64,000 bases of DNA from Mucilaginibacter terrae. GTDB taxonomy: Bacteria > Bacteroidota > Bacteroidia > Sphingobacteriales > Sphingobacteriaceae. The stretch spans positions 2,728,001 through 2,792,000 of the forward strand of contig NZ_JAVLVU010000001.1 in assembly GCF_031951985.1 (NCBI RefSeq), given 5' to 3'. The notes under the pieces were generated by a model. The model saw only the letters and a list, made by a program, of their open reading frames with translations, made no database searches and was not told where the DNA came from. A program made the position numbers and the translations under genes. Of this stretch, positions 35,682 to 45,999 are shown piece by piece; position 1 is the first letter of the stretch, and every line of letters starts with the position of its first letter.

Positions 35682-38600
35682 TTAAAACTTAACCTGTATA
35701 CCAGTAGTAAATGTACGAGCATTACCAACCTGGTTACGATCTACACCTTGTACCGAATTGGCAGTTGTAGATGACCCAGATGCAGTAGAGACCTCGGGGT
35801 CAGGGCCAGGATAATCAGTTAGGACAAACAGGTTTTGTGCAGTACCATAAATACGAATGTTGGTTAAACCAAGCTTTGTAGCAATTGATTTAGGTAAATT
35901 ATAACCTAAATTAATATTGCGCAGTTTTATAAAATCGCCTTTGTAAATATTTGACGTGATTGGGAATGATGAACCATTTGACACGTTATCACCATAAACA
36001 ACACGTGGAACATCAGTAATTTGTCCCGGAGTGGTCCATCTGGTTAGGATAGTCGTTTCATTGTTCCAATAACGCTGATCGCGCAAGCCTGCCTGTGTTC
36101 CATAATACACATAAAATCCGGCCTGAAATGTAAATAAGAAACTAAGATCAATGTTTTTATAACGGAATGTGTTATTAAAACCACCTATTGCTTTAGGGCT
36201 TGAGTTGCCATAATTAACAGCATCAGTAGCAGCAGCAATGGCCGGTGCATTTGTACCGTCGGCATATTGATAGCGGCTTGCACTTGGGTTAGCAAAATTG
36301 AAAAACACTTCGCGACCAGCACCGTTTAAAAAAATACGACGACCAGTAGCCGGATCAACACCGTTAGTACGAACAGCCCACAAATCACCCAATGATGTTC
36401 CAACCTGGTTAATACTTACAGTTTCTAAACTATTTGCAGTTGTAACCGAAGTTAAACCGTTGTAAAGTTCAGTAAGTTTATTTCTGTTGAATGCGATGTT
36501 GAATGAAGGCGACCAAGTAAAATCGGTAGTGCGAACAGCATCAGCATTTAAGGTAATTTCTAAACCCTGGTTGTACATTTTGCCAATATTTACAGCCGGC
36601 GAGGTTGGTAAACCTGCCGATGGAGCAGTTGCAGGGAAGAAGATCAGATCATCTATACTATTTTTATAATAATCAATCTCAGCAGTAATTCTGTCGCCCA
36701 GCACACCAAATGCTAAACCAACATCAGTTTTCTTACTGGCTTCCCATCCTAACAAATTGTTACCGGTTTGGCTTGGGGTTAGGGTGCCGGCGCCATTATA
36801 TAATCCTGTACCGTAAAAGCCGTAAGATGCATAGTTACCTAAGCCATTGTTGTTACCCACCTTACCGTAGCTACCTTTAACTTGAAAGCTGCTGAAAATT
36901 TTATCGGCTTTAATAGCTGTCCAGAAGCTCTCCTGAGAGATATCCCATTTTAAACCAAAACCCGGAAAGTATCCGCGCTTTTTGTCGCTACCAAAAGCTG
37001 AGTATTCATCGCTACGTAAAGTGGCACTTAAAAAGTATTTTTTGTCAAAATCGTAAGTTAAACGACCAAAGAATGATACCAGGTAGTTGTCGCCATAGTT
37101 CATGGTGGTTGCATTATTATTAACAAAACCCGCCTGTACAACGTCAAAAGCAACGTCAGTTAGTGTGGTACGCGATATACCGTATCCCCTTGTAAGGGTT
37201 CCCTGCTGCTCGTTACCCAATAAAATCCCTATATTATGTTTGCCTGCAAACGTTCTATTAAAGTCGGCAGTATTTGTCCACACCCATCGTTTGTCTTTCC
37301 GGTAAATGCCCGACGCAGCACCACCGTTAACACCTGGGCCAGCATAGCCGTCACCACTCAAAGGATTTTGAAATGTATCATTATCATTATTCAGGTAATC
37401 GATACCATATAATGTTTTCAAAGAGATCCATGGCAAAGGTTTAACTTGCAAATATGCGTTGGCTACAACGTGGTTCACTTCAGTAGATGAGCGATCAAGA
37501 TCAAGAATAGGAAGGAAGTTGTAATAACTTACAGTTGATACGTTACGTGTATTAGTGCTTTGACCAATAACGTTGTTCATTGAACCCACTACGCCTGCAT
37601 TAATATTATAAGTACCATCATTGTTATAAGGAGAAACGTTAGGCGCGTTTACCAAACCAATACGACCTAAACCTGCTGTTGCAAATGACGAGCCTCCAGA
37701 ACCTGTATTTTGTGCAGCAGCATTATACTCATTGCTGTAAGATATTTTACCACCCACACTAATTATTTTGCTTACTTTATGATCAACGTTAAACAACATA
37801 CCCTTGCGTTTATAGTCGTTTTTATTAACTATACCGGTTGATTTATTGTAGTTGGCAGAGAAATAATAGTTGGTGACATCAGACCCGCCCTGAACGCTCA
37901 TGGTTGTAGCATAAGTTTCACCGGTGCGGTATACATAATCAAGCCAGCGGGTATTAATTGGCTGACCATCGGGGCCATTAGTTAACCTGAAATAGTTAAA
38001 TGTTCTTGTCGGATCAGAGTCATTGTATGAACCTACGTTTCTTAAAGCTTCATTTTTAAGATCGGTATATTGAAATGCATCCATCATTGTTGGCAGCCTG
38101 TAAACATTGCTCCAGCCCATATAGCTGTCGAGCGTAAATATAGCCTTGCCTTTGATACCTTTTTTGGTGGTTACAAATACAACACCATTAGCAGCACGGC
38201 TACCATAAATAGCTGTGGCCGAAGCATCTTTTGCAATCTCAATCTTGTCTATATCCTCAGGGTTAATGTTACTTAAAGCATTTGATGAAGCATTTGATGC
38301 CGCATTATCACCGGTAAATACCGGAACACCATCAACCACGATCAATGGCTGTGAACTTAACGATACGGAGTTGGTACCGCGAATACGGAAAACAGGAGGG
38401 CTATTTAATACACCGTTAGGAATAGTAATTTGAACACCTGCAGCGCGGCCGCCTAATGCCTGATCAAATGATTGCACTGGAACCTCTGAAAATTGCTTAC
38501 CGCCCACCGTAGCAATACTACCGGTGTTATCGCGCTTGGTTTGTGCCGAGCCGTAACCGGTAACTACTACCTCGTTAAGCGCACTTGCTGCTCCTGCCAT

Positions 38601-38882
38601 AATAACATTTATTTTATCGCTGTTTGCCGGAAGAGTTTGTGTATCGAAACCGATAAAGCTGAAAATCAATGATTGACCTGTTCCAACTTTGATGGAGTAA
38701 GCACCATCGGGGCCGGTTTGGGTGCCGGTTTTTGTTCCTTGAACAACAACGCTTACGCCGGGTAGCGGCTGTCCGTCACTCTTGCTTGTAACCGCTCCGG
38801 TTACCGTACGGGTTTGCGCATAGGCTTGGGTACCTATGAAAAATAGCAAACCCCACAAAAATTTTTGTAGAATTTTTTTCAT
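35682..38882 (-). CDS. SusC/RagA TonB-dependent transporter (2), without STN domain
   Basis: This 1066-residue protein has a signal peptide (cleaved after AYAQ, residue ~22), a carboxypeptidase-regulatory-like domain (TVTGAVTSKSDGQPLPGVSV), a plug (NEVVVTGYGSAQTKRDNTGS; PLIVVDGVPVF; IEIAKDASATAIYGSRAANG) and a C-terminal barrel ending VKF. It imports an unknown oligomer with its SusD partner. Unlike the copy at 25316-28792 it has no STN domain and no sigma/FecR genes. Control may lie with the LytS/LytTR pair that diverges from it across 354 bp, which is inference. Confidence 0.95.
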   Translation of the reverse strand: MKKILQKFLWGLLFFIGTQAYAQTRTVTGAVTSKSDGQPLPGVSVVVQGTKTGTQTGPDGAYSIKVGTGQSLIFSFIGFDTQTLPANSDKINVIMAGAASALNEVVVTGYGSAQTKRDNTGSIATVGGKQFSEVPVQSFDQALGGRAAGVQITIPNGVLNSPPVFRIRGTNSVSLSSQPLIVVDGVPVFTGDNAASNASSNALSNINPEDIDKIEIAKDASATAIYGSRAANGVVFVTTKKGIKGKAIFTLDSYMGWSNVYRLPTMMDAFQYTDLKNEALRNVGSYNDSDPTRTFNYFRLTNGPDGQPINTRWLDYVYRTGETYATTMSVQGGSDVTNYYFSANYNKSTGIVNKNDYKRKGMLFNVDHKVSKIISVGGKISYSNEYNAAAQNTGSGGSSFATAGLGRIGLVNAPNVSPYNNDGTYNINAGVVGSMNNVIGQSTNTRNVSTVSYYNFLPILDLDRSSTEVNHVVANAYLQVKPLPWISLKTLYGIDYLNNDNDTFQNPLSGDGYAGPGVNGGAASGIYRKDKRWVWTNTADFNRTFAGKHNIGILLGNEQQGTLTRGYGISRTTLTDVAFDVVQAGFVNNNATTMNYGDNYLVSFFGRLTYDFDKKYFLSATLRSDEYSAFGSDKKRGYFPGFGLKWDISQESFWTAIKADKIFSSFQVKGSYGKVGNNNGLGNYASYGFYGTGLYNGAGTLTPSQTGNNLLGWEASKKTDVGLAFGVLGDRITAEIDYYKNSIDDLIFFPATAPSAGLPTSPAVNIGKMYNQGLEITLNADAVRTTDFTWSPSFNIAFNRNKLTELYNGLTSVTTANSLETVSINQVGTSLGDLWAVRTNGVDPATGRRIFLNGAGREVFFNFANPSASRYQYADGTNAPAIAAATDAVNYGNSSPKAIGGFNNTFRYKNIDLSFLFTFQAGFYVYYGTQAGLRDQRYWNNETTILTRWTTPGQITDVPRVVYGDNVSNGSSFPITSNIYKGDFIKLRNINLGYNLPKSIATKLGLTNIRIYGTAQNLFVLTDYPGPDPEVSTASGSSTTANSVQGVDRNQVGNARTFTTGIQVKF

Positions 38883-39236
38883 CAGTTAATAGTTTAATAG
38901 TTGACCGTAAGGTATGAACAAAATATTTACAAAGCAATTATTATTGCTAAAATTTCATGTTTTAACTATAAACTATAACAATTTAATAAAAAATCATTAA
39001 ATTTTTAATCCATTATTGAATTCAACATTGTTTTTTTAACAAAAAGCCCTATTATTTCTTATCATTTACGTTAATATACTAAAATTTTAATCAAAATTAT
39101 ATTTCGCATATTAACATTTGAATTTTTTAAATCAGATTACAATTAATATTTAAACCCGCACCCCCATTAAACCAAAATTTCATACCATTCATCGGTATAA
39201 AATACATCTTCAAATGGTTTTGTGCACATTTACGCT
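38883..39236. other. 354-bp AT-rich divergent control region
   Basis: It separates susC (2) from the LytS-like kinase gene. On the minus strand TAATTTTG (39099-39092) matches the TAnnTTTG box about 210 bp before susC. No matching -33 element is evident. No ORF or strong repeat is recognised. Confidence 0.5.
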
Positions 39237-40307
39237 ATGAAACGCGAACGCGGTTACTTTCAAAACTCATTTTGGTACCACAATAAACGCAATAGCATTG
39301 TGGGCATTGGAGTGGGCATAATAATCGTAATTATTAAAAGCACATTTAATAACCACTTACTCCCTTTACAAAGGGCAGTATTTACGGTAATGTTCAGTGT
39401 ATTAATTACCCTCAGTATTACTAACAGCGTGCTGTTTTACGCGCGGTTTTTAAAACCTCAAAAGTTAAGCGTGTGGAAATTTATATTGGTATATTACATA
39501 TGTAACCTACTGGGTATGTTTATAGGGGTCGAATTATCTTACCTCATCATCTCGCTCATATTCCAAACAAGTTACATTCCTTTAAGCCATGTGGGTGAGT
39601 ATAAATTTACATTTATAATTGTGCTTATTGTGGGTACTGTTATATATGTGTACAATGCTCAAAAAGAAGGCATGAAAGCCCGTCTCAGACAAAAAGAACT
39701 GGATTTAACCAAGATGATGCAGCTTAAAACCCAGGCAGAGCTGCAAACGCTGCAATCTAAAATAAACCCACACTTTTTATACAACTCGCTTAACTCCATT
39801 GCCAGCCTTATACACGAGGATGCCGATAAAGCCGAGGACATGACCCTTAAGCTATCAAAGCTATTCCGTTACAGTATAAACTCGCAGCAGGAAAACATGG
39901 CCAGCGTAAAAGATGAGATGGAAATCGTAAATACCTACCTCGATATTGAAAAAGTGAGGTTTGGCGATCGGTTAAAGTTTAATACCTATATTGATCCTGC
40001 ACTGGCCGGCAAACACATCCCACGCTTTTTAATACAACCTTTGGTAGAGAACGCACTGAAACACGGCCTTAACAATACTGCCCAAAACGGCATACTCGCT
40101 ATTACACTTAAGCAAGAGGACGGCCGCATTATTATTGAGGTAGAAGACAATGGCGCCCCCTTCCCCACGGAGCTGAATATGGGCTATGGCTTGCAAAGCA
40201 CTTATGATAAATTAAAACTGCTATATGCCGATGATTACGAGATGCAGTTAATTAACACGCCTCGCAAATACATATGCATCAACCTTCCTTTACACTCCAA
40301 TTTATAA
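39237..40307 (+). CDS. LytS/YehU-type sensor histidine kinase
   Basis: ATG 39237 (356 residues) is preferred over a GTG 15 bp upstream. Four membrane helices lie between about 20 and 140. They are followed by a short coiled coil and the His_kinase domain with H179 in KINPHFLYNSLNSI and the N-box N272 in LVENALKHGL. A G-box GYGLQSTYDKL is near the end. Such kinases sense membrane or extracellular cues and phosphorylate a LytTR response regulator, which is encoded 20 bp downstream. No ligand-binding periplasmic domain is evident. Confidence 0.93.
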   Translation: MKRERGYFQNSFWYHNKRNSIVGIGVGIIIVIIKSTFNNHLLPLQRAVFTVMFSVLITLSITNSVLFYARFLKPQKLSVWKFILVYYICNLLGMFIGVELSYLIISLIFQTSYIPLSHVGEYKFTFIIVLIVGTVIYVYNAQKEGMKARLRQKELDLTKMMQLKTQAELQTLQSKINPHFLYNSLNSIASLIHEDADKAEDMTLKLSKLFRYSINSQQENMASVKDEMEIVNTYLDIEKVRFGDRLKFNTYIDPALAGKHIPRFLIQPLVENALKHGLNNTAQNGILAITLKQEDGRIIIEVEDNGAPFPTELNMGYGLQSTYDKLKLLYADDYEMQLINTPRKYICINLPLHSNL

Positions 40308-40327
40308 GCTTATTATACCTTATATAT

Positions 40328-41080
40328 ATGTACACCTACAAAACCATAATTATAGATGATGAGCAACTGGCCCGGCAACGCCTTAAACGCCTGCTTAAAC
40401 CCTTTGATGAATTTGACATTATAAGCGAAGCCGTGAATGGAGAAGATGGCCTTGAAAAAATTGAAGAACTAAAACCCGACCTTGTTTTTTTAGATATTGA
40501 AATGCCCCTGCTTAACGGCTTTGAAATGCTTGCCCGGCTCAAACATCAACCCAAAGTGGTATTTACCACGGCTTATGACCAGTATGCCATTAAGGCTTTT
40601 GAAGAAGACTCGATAGATTACCTGCTTAAACCCATTGAGGCCGACCGGTTGGAGAAAACGGTAAAAAAATTACAAAAAAGCATGCAACAGCCTGCACCCC
40701 TATTACCTGTTGAAGCCCTGATGAAGCAATTAATGGTAAAAAAAGATATTAAAACCCTTACTGTAAAAATTGGCGACAAAATATTGCTTATTAAGCTTAA
40801 TGATATTGTTTACATAGAAGCCGAAGACAAATATGTTTTTTTGCACACTGCCGATGGTAAAAAGCACCTAACCGATTTTACCATAACCTCGTTAGAAGAA
40901 AAACTGCCCGACCATTTTACACGCATACACCGCAGCAGCATTATTAACACCGAGTTTATTAAAGAAATACGCCGCGGATTTAACGGCGCACTGGTTTTTG
41001 TGATGAACAACGCTAACGGCAGCAAACTCACTTCAAGCCGCTCAAACGGAGAAATGCTGCGCGAAAAATTTGATATTTAA
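40328..41080 (+). CDS. LytTR-family response regulator
   Basis: The start at ATG 40328 (250 residues) begins MYTYKTIIIDDE; the longer frame overlaps the kinase. The receiver domain has D10-D11, phosphoacceptor D56 in FLDIEMP, T80 and K101 in LLKPIEADR. A linker leads to a LytTR DNA-binding domain (residues ~150-248; DIVYIEAEDKYVFLHTADGK; FTRIHRSSIINTEFIKEIRR). It forms an operon with the upstream kinase. Possible targets include the divergent SusCD pair, which is inference from position only. Confidence 0.94.
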   Translation: MYTYKTIIIDDEQLARQRLKRLLKPFDEFDIISEAVNGEDGLEKIEELKPDLVFLDIEMPLLNGFEMLARLKHQPKVVFTTAYDQYAIKAFEEDSIDYLLKPIEADRLEKTVKKLQKSMQQPAPLLPVEALMKQLMVKKDIKTLTVKIGDKILLIKLNDIVYIEAEDKYVFLHTADGKKHLTDFTITSLEEKLPDHFTRIHRSSIINTEFIKEIRRGFNGALVFVMNNANGSKLTSSRSNGEMLREKFDI

Positions 41081-41099
41081 ACACAAATGGCAGTTAATA

Positions 41100-43472
41100 T
41101 TATAGCGCTGTATCTTCTAAGGCACCTTCGCTGCTTACATTATAGGTGTGTTGCAAAAACATATACCATTGTTGCAGCTTGTCCATCAGCTCATCAGTTT
41201 TTACGGGCTTACTAATATAGTCGTTCATTCCAGCCATGAGGCAGTCTTCGCGGTCGCCTTGCATGGTATTGGCCGTAAGCGCAATAATTATAGGCTGCGC
41301 ACCTATAGCTTTACGTATAACAACAGTAGCCTCTATACCATCCATTTCGGGCATTTGCATATCCATTAATATCAGGTCGTATTTATTGGCGCGGCAGGCG
41401 GCCACGGCTTCCAGTCCGTTATCAACAATTTGAGGCTGATAACCCAGTTTACCCAAAATATGCTTAATAACATTCTGATTTATCTTGTTATCCTCGGCCA
41501 CCAGTATATTTAAAGGATTACGCTGACCAAACTCAATACTCAGGCGGCTTTTTTGTGCTGTTTTTTCCTCATTAACCGGCTGGCGTTTCAGCGCCAGGCT
41601 ATTAAACACATACCGGTTTAAATCGTCTTGCCTTATGGGCTTGTTTAAAACGTAAGTAAATAGCTTACCATGCTCACGGGCATGCTCATGCCCTATTGAA
41701 CTTAGTAAGATGATAGGAATAGCCGGGTATTGCTTTTTAAGGCTTTCGGCCAGTTGAACGCCATGTATATCGGGCATCTGGGCATCGGTAATAATTAGAT
41801 CGGGATTGAGCTGGTTGGCCATTAACTCAATGGCTTCCATGCCCGATTTGGCAATTACCGGTTTTAGTTTCCAGTTCTCCAACTGGTCTTTTAATATTTT
41901 GCGATTAATGGCGTGGTCGTCAACCACCAGTACTTTTTTACCCGCCTGGTCGAGCATAAGAGGAGTAATAAGCGGTTGCAGCTCTTTAGTACCGGCAGCA
42001 GTGCGTATGGTAAACGTAAAGGTTGATCCTTTGCGGTCTTTACTGCAAACTCCAATTTCTCCGCCCATAAGTTTTACCAGTTTATCGCAAATTACCAAGC
42101 CTAAACCGGTACCTCCGTATTTACGCGTGGTCGACGAATCTACCTGGGTAAATGCTTTAAATAAACGGTCAATTTTTTCGGGCGGAATACCAATTCCTGT
42201 ATCTTTTACCTCAAACTTTAAGCCGAGATCGCCATAGGTATCAACAGGTTCAAGTAAATCAACCTTAATAATTACTTCTCCATAGCTGGTAAATTTAAGC
42301 GCATTACCAACCAGGTTACTTAATACTTGTTGCAGGCGCACTTTATCGCCTACTATCTGTGCCGGTACACGCTTATCAACCAGATAGGCTAATTCAATAC
42401 CCTTTAACGAAGCCGTTTTACCAAACATATCCAGCACATCTTCAATGCAGTAATGAAGGTTAAAGTCTTCGCATTCCAACTCCATATTACCAGCCTCTAT
42501 TTTCGAAAAATCAAGGATATTATTGATCAACACCAGCAGGTTTTCGCCGCAATTGTTAATAGTATCGGTATACATACGCTGCTGCTCGGTAAGCTCTGTT
42601 TCGGCCAACAAGCCCGACATGCCAATCACCCCGTTCATAGGCGTGCGTATTTCATGGCTCATCATTGCCAAAAAGATACTCTTGGCCTGATTGGCTCTTT
42701 CGGCTTCGTCACGGGCATCAATAGCTTCCTCTTGCGATGCCACTGCTTCTTCTTGTGCGGCAACAGCTTCTTCGCGGGCTTCCTCTGCCTCACGGTGTGC
42801 AATAGCCAGCTCTTCGTTGGTTTTTAACAACCTGGCATTAAACAAGGTAAGTTCTTCGGCATTGCGCTGTCTTTCTAAGCTTAATAACGCCTCTTTATGT
42901 AACTCCCCCAGCTCAATAGCCTGCATAACCTGAATTTTGCCATACTTATTTAACTGGTAAGCCCAAAGCCCCGATATAAAAAAGATAACACAAGTTAATG
43001 CCAGGTGTATAACAATGGTTTGAAAGTCGAGATTATCTGCCTGGGTTACATAGTAACCATCAACACCTAAATGCTGCAGATAGCCTACCGTAGCATGATG
43101 TATGCCCACTACTATCAGGATTGGGATTTGCAAACGCCAGTTTTGATAAGTAATTAATACAGCACTGCCAATAAATGCAAAAAAGTGCATTTCAAACATA
43201 CCATGCATCTGGTATATGAATTGAGCCATAAATACCCCAAAAACCGCACTCAGCACGTATTGATACAAGTTTGATTTAGGCAGGGCAATTTTTACACTAT
43301 AATAAGCCAGCAGGCACAAAGTAGTGCTCCACAATGCCATGCTCAACGTGTTATAATAAAACGATAACCCAACGCCTGCTACGGCATAAGCTGCCAGGAA
43401 ATAATCCATTATACGGTCGGAGCGCTTTTTTACTTCAGCGCTCAATTTCTGCTGATACTCGTTGTTGGACAT
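41100..43472 (-). CDS. Hybrid sensor histidine kinase with two receiver domains
   Basis: This 790-residue protein has about six membrane helices within residues 22-172 and a long charged coiled coil (~180-262) with near-repeats of EEAVAAQ. Then come a HisKA domain with H273 in [13 protein letters not shown], a HATPase domain (N390 in [24 protein letters not shown]), receiver 1 with D563 in ITDAQMP and K611, and receiver 2 with D704 in LMDMQMP and K755. No HPt domain is seen, so phosphotransfer may go to a separate protein. It is 8 bp downstream of a thioredoxin-fold gene, with which it forms an operon. Confidence 0.94.
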   Translation of the reverse strand: MSNNEYQQKLSAEVKKRSDRIMDYFLAAYAVAGVGLSFYYNTLSMALWSTTLCLLAYYSVKIALPKSNLYQYVLSAVFGVFMAQFIYQMHGMFEMHFFAFIGSAVLITYQNWRLQIPILIVVGIHHATVGYLQHLGVDGYYVTQADNLDFQTIVIHLALTCVIFFISGLWAYQLNKYGKIQVMQAIELGELHKEALLSLERQRNAEELTLFNARLLKTNEELAIAHREAEEAREEAVAAQEEAVASQEEAIDARDEAERANQAKSIFLAMMSHEIRTPMNGVIGMSGLLAETELTEQQRMYTDTINNCGENLLVLINNILDFSKIEAGNMELECEDFNLHYCIEDVLDMFGKTASLKGIELAYLVDKRVPAQIVGDKVRLQQVLSNLVGNALKFTSYGEVIIKVDLLEPVDTYGDLGLKFEVKDTGIGIPPEKIDRLFKAFTQVDSSTTRKYGGTGLGLVICDKLVKLMGGEIGVCSKDRKGSTFTFTIRTAAGTKELQPLITPLMLDQAGKKVLVVDDHAINRKILKDQLENWKLKPVIAKSGMEAIELMANQLNPDLIITDAQMPDIHGVQLAESLKKQYPAIPIILLSSIGHEHAREHGKLFTYVLNKPIRQDDLNRYVFNSLALKRQPVNEEKTAQKSRLSIEFGQRNPLNILVAEDNKINQNVIKHILGKLGYQPQIVDNGLEAVAACRANKYDLILMDMQMPEMDGIEATVVIRKAIGAQPIIIALTANTMQGDREDCLMAGMNDYISKPVKTDELMDKLQQWYMFLQHTYNVSSEGALEDTAL

Positions 43473-43480
43473 TGCTTCTC

Positions 43481-44074
43481 TTATTGGGTATTATCGGCTA
43501 AACTGCATCCGTAAGCTTTTGAAGCCATAGGCAGTGAGGCAACAGGAATATCCTGCAGCACATCATTAAGCGCCTGACGGGCATATTCGGTTTTTTTATC
43601 GGTACAGTAGCGGCTACTATTGTAGTTGCCGCGGTACATTAACTGGTTTTGTGCGTTTAAGATAACTGCTTGCGGGGTTGAATATACGCCGCAGGCGGTA
43701 GCTAAAACACGATCGCTGATAACGGGCACATCAAGGTCAAATTTTTCTTTAACCTCTTCGGGCCTAATATCCTCTTTGGTAATTAGCACCACAATAAAAC
43801 TGGCGCGGTTACCATATTGCTTTATCAATGTTTTTACATGCGCAATATTAAACCTCGAACATGGACATTCGGGGTTAAAAAAGTGCAGAAAAACAGGCTT
43901 GCTTTTATTATATTGAAGATTGGACGGCAAATTAATTATCGCACCGCTGCTAATTGCTTTGTAGTTTTGAGGTACTGGTGTAGGTAAAGTGTAACGGTAC
44001 TCATTATACCAAAACAAGGCCCCCAAAGCCACTATCAGCAATACCAGCCATAAACTAATCAACAGTTTCTTCAT
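43481..44074 (-). CDS. Membrane-anchored thioredoxin-fold protein (DUF6436-like)
   Basis: This 197-residue protein has an N-terminal membrane helix (about 5-23) and a periplasmic thioredoxin-like domain. The redox-type motif is CPCS (in [20 protein letters not shown], ~70-90) and the cis-Pro-like segment is STPQAVIL. Further cysteines occur in [15 protein letters not shown] and AYGCSL. The vicinal CPC motif recalls AhpC/TlpA-like proteins rather than classic CxxC oxidoreductases. It is the first gene of a two-gene operon with a hybrid histidine kinase 8 bp downstream, suggesting that thiol redox state feeds into that kinase (inference). Confidence 0.8.
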   Translation of the reverse strand: MKKLLISLWLVLLIVALGALFWYNEYRYTLPTPVPQNYKAISSGAIINLPSNLQYNKSKPVFLHFFNPECPCSRFNIAHVKTLIKQYGNRASFIVVLITKEDIRPEEVKEKFDLDVPVISDRVLATACGVYSTPQAVILNAQNQLMYRGNYNSSRYCTDKKTEYARQALNDVLQDIPVASLPMASKAYGCSLADNTQ

Positions 44075-44418
44075 TTTTTAAAGTACAGCTCCCGTTAAAC
44101 AAGTTATAAAGCAGGGGACTTCACAATTTGCTATTTGCCTAAAAAACAGGGCATTCAACAAATATAATATAAAAAAATCCGGTATTCATTAACTTTAACA
44201 CAACCTATAAGAGATTAACCATTGATTACTTTTGCAATAATTAATAAGAAATCCCTTTCGTTATATAAGTTACTGTTTACAACAAGCGACTTGTAAACAT
44301 TTGCTGATGAATATGGTTTCATAAATAATTTTATCGAGCGGTTATACTTATTGCGGTCGTGTTAACCACGGCCTTATTCTGTATCTTTACAGGCTCAGCA
44401 CAGCATTCAACCATTTAT
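44075..44418. other. 344-bp AT-rich divergent region
   Basis: It lies between the thioredoxin-fold gene and the PHP phosphatase gene. It contains TACTTTTG (44227-44234), an exact TAnnTTTG box reading towards the phosphatase but 185 bp away. No strong repeat or ORF is recognised. Confidence 0.5.
44227..44234 (+). promoter_or_regulatory. Bacteroidota -7 box (TACTTTTG)
   Basis: It matches TAnnTTTG exactly and would give a long leader before the PHP phosphatase. A clear -33 TTG is lacking. Confidence 0.35.
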
Positions 44419-45162
44419 ATGTTCGGACTATTCAAAAAGAAAGCGCCACAACCAGCAAAAGAAGAATTTGACTATGATTTTGTATCGGTAGATATGCACT
44501 CGCATATATTGCCCGGTATTGATGATGGGGCGCAAACTTTAGAAGATTCGGTCATTCTTATTCGCGAAATGATGGCCATGGGCATTAAAAAAATTATTGC
44601 CACACCGCACATCATGGCCGATTACTTTCGTAATAACGCCGAAACCATTAACGATGCGCTTGCTCGACTGAGAGAACACTTGATCACCGAAGGCATCAGC
44701 ATACCTGTTGAAGCTGCGGCCGAACACTATTTTGACGAATATTTTTTAAACCTGATAGAAAAGGATGAGCTGATGCTCATTCAGAACAAATACGTGTTGT
44801 TTGAGCTGGCTTTTACCGCCAAACCACCAAACCTTATTAACACCGTACAAAAACTAACCGATAAAGGCTTGATCCCAATTTTGGCCCACCCGGAGCGCTA
44901 TCCTTATCTTACCATACCCGAAGTTGAAATGCTGCGTAGCTGGGGTTGCCGCATACAGTTAAACACCATAAGCCTGACCGGATACTATGGCAAAGAGGTA
45001 AAAGCTGCGGCAGATGCGCTTGTTGATGCTGGGTTGATCGACTTTATTTCGAGTGATATGCATCACCCACGCCATGCCCACGCACTTAAAATTGCCTTAC
45101 AAACTTCAGGTTTAAAAAAATTAAAGGATAGCGGAAACCTGCAGAATATTCAATTGCTGTAG
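44419..45162 (+). CDS. CpsB/CapC-type tyrosine-protein phosphatase (PHP domain)
   Basis: The start at ATG 44419 (247 residues) begins MFGLFKKKAPQPAKEEFDYD; the frame upstream looks non-coding. PHP metal-binding motifs are DMHSHILPGIDDGA near residue 25, ATPHIMADYF, AHPERYPYL and SDMHHPRHAHAL. This is the manganese-dependent phosphatase family that dephosphorylates bacterial tyrosine kinases controlling capsule and exopolysaccharide export. No kinase, Wza/Wzc or glycosyltransferase gene is next to it, so its partner must lie elsewhere. Confidence 0.9.
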   Translation: MFGLFKKKAPQPAKEEFDYDFVSVDMHSHILPGIDDGAQTLEDSVILIREMMAMGIKKIIATPHIMADYFRNNAETINDALARLREHLITEGISIPVEAAAEHYFDEYFLNLIEKDELMLIQNKYVLFELAFTAKPPNLINTVQKLTDKGLIPILAHPERYPYLTIPEVEMLRSWGCRIQLNTISLTGYYGKEVKAAADALVDAGLIDFISSDMHHPRHAHALKIALQTSGLKKLKDSGNLQNIQLL

Positions 45163-45354
45163 TAATAACCATATGATTTAGCCGGTTATACAGGTATTTA
45201 TCATCTTATTGGCCTTGCTAAAATAATGGGAAACTTCGCCCCCGCTTAGCCATTAACAGCCAGTGCATTACTTTGGAATTGGTATAAATAAGCATTAAAT
45301 ACACACCTTTTTTAAAAAAACAGGTAGCTTGGTATATACAACCGAATTTACCGT

Positions 45355-45999
45355 ATGGAAGACCTGAATAATGGCCTTGGGGCTGATAACCAACATGAGC
45401 CAAAGGAAAACCCCAGGCGCGATTTTTTAAAAAAATCGTCGTTGTTAACCGCTGTAGCGCTTACACCCGGTGTAGCGGTTAAAGCTGCCGAAAGCCACCT
45501 CGACGAAAAGGTGGCCGCTGCTTTTGAGAAAATGCCAGTTAACATTACCGTAAACGGCGCAGCACATAAATTATCCATCGAACCACGCGTTACCCTGCTT
45601 GATTTACTGCGCGAACAGCTGCATCTAACGGGCACCAAAAAAGGTTGCGATTATGGTCAGTGCGGGGCTTGTACGGTGCATGTTAACGGTCAGCGTGTAA
45701 ACTCATGCTTAACCCTGGCCATAACGGTTGACGGTAAAAAAGTAACCACCATTGAGGGTTTGGCTAAAGGCGAAGAACTACACCCCATGCAGGAAGCTTT
45801 TATTAAGCACGATGGTTTTCAGTGCGGGTATTGCACGCCGGGGCAAATCATGTCGGCCGTGGCCTGTATACGCGAGGGCCATGCCGGTTCAGAAGCTGAG
45901 ATACGGGAATATATGAGCGGGAACATATGCCGTTGTGGTGCCTACCCCAACATTGTGAACGCCATACAAGAAGTGAAGAACGGAGGGCAGCAGGTATGA
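45355..45999 (+). CDS. paoA: PaoA-like [2Fe-2S] subunit of periplasmic aldehyde oxidoreductase (Tat signal)
   Basis: This 214-residue protein begins with a Tat-like signal: NPRRDFLKKSSLLTAVAL with R21-R22. It holds two [2Fe-2S] clusters: a plant-type site (C98, C103, C106, C118) and an alpha-helical site (C157, C160, C192, C194; FQCGYCTPGQ, ICRCGAYP). This is the electron-transfer subunit of xanthine-oxidase-family enzymes. The export signal plus the cluster in the next subunit point to the PaoABC/YagTSR periplasmic type rather than cytosolic xanthine dehydrogenase. It overlaps the next gene by 4 bp (ATGA). Confidence 0.87.
   Translation: MEDLNNGLGADNQHEPKENPRRDFLKKSSLLTAVALTPGVAVKAAESHLDEKVAAAFEKMPVNITVNGAAHKLSIEPRVTLLDLLREQLHLTGTKKGCDYGQCGACTVHVNGQRVNSCLTLAITVDGKKVTTIEGLAKGEELHPMQEAFIKHDGFQCGYCTPGQIMSAVACIREGHAGSEAEIREYMSGNICRCGAYPNIVNAIQEVKNGGQQV

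Noticed and set aside
42691..42933. Possible repeat protein on the plus strand (Ser/Ala-rich ORF)
   Set aside because: It is the complement of the near-repetitive coiled coil of the hybrid kinase.
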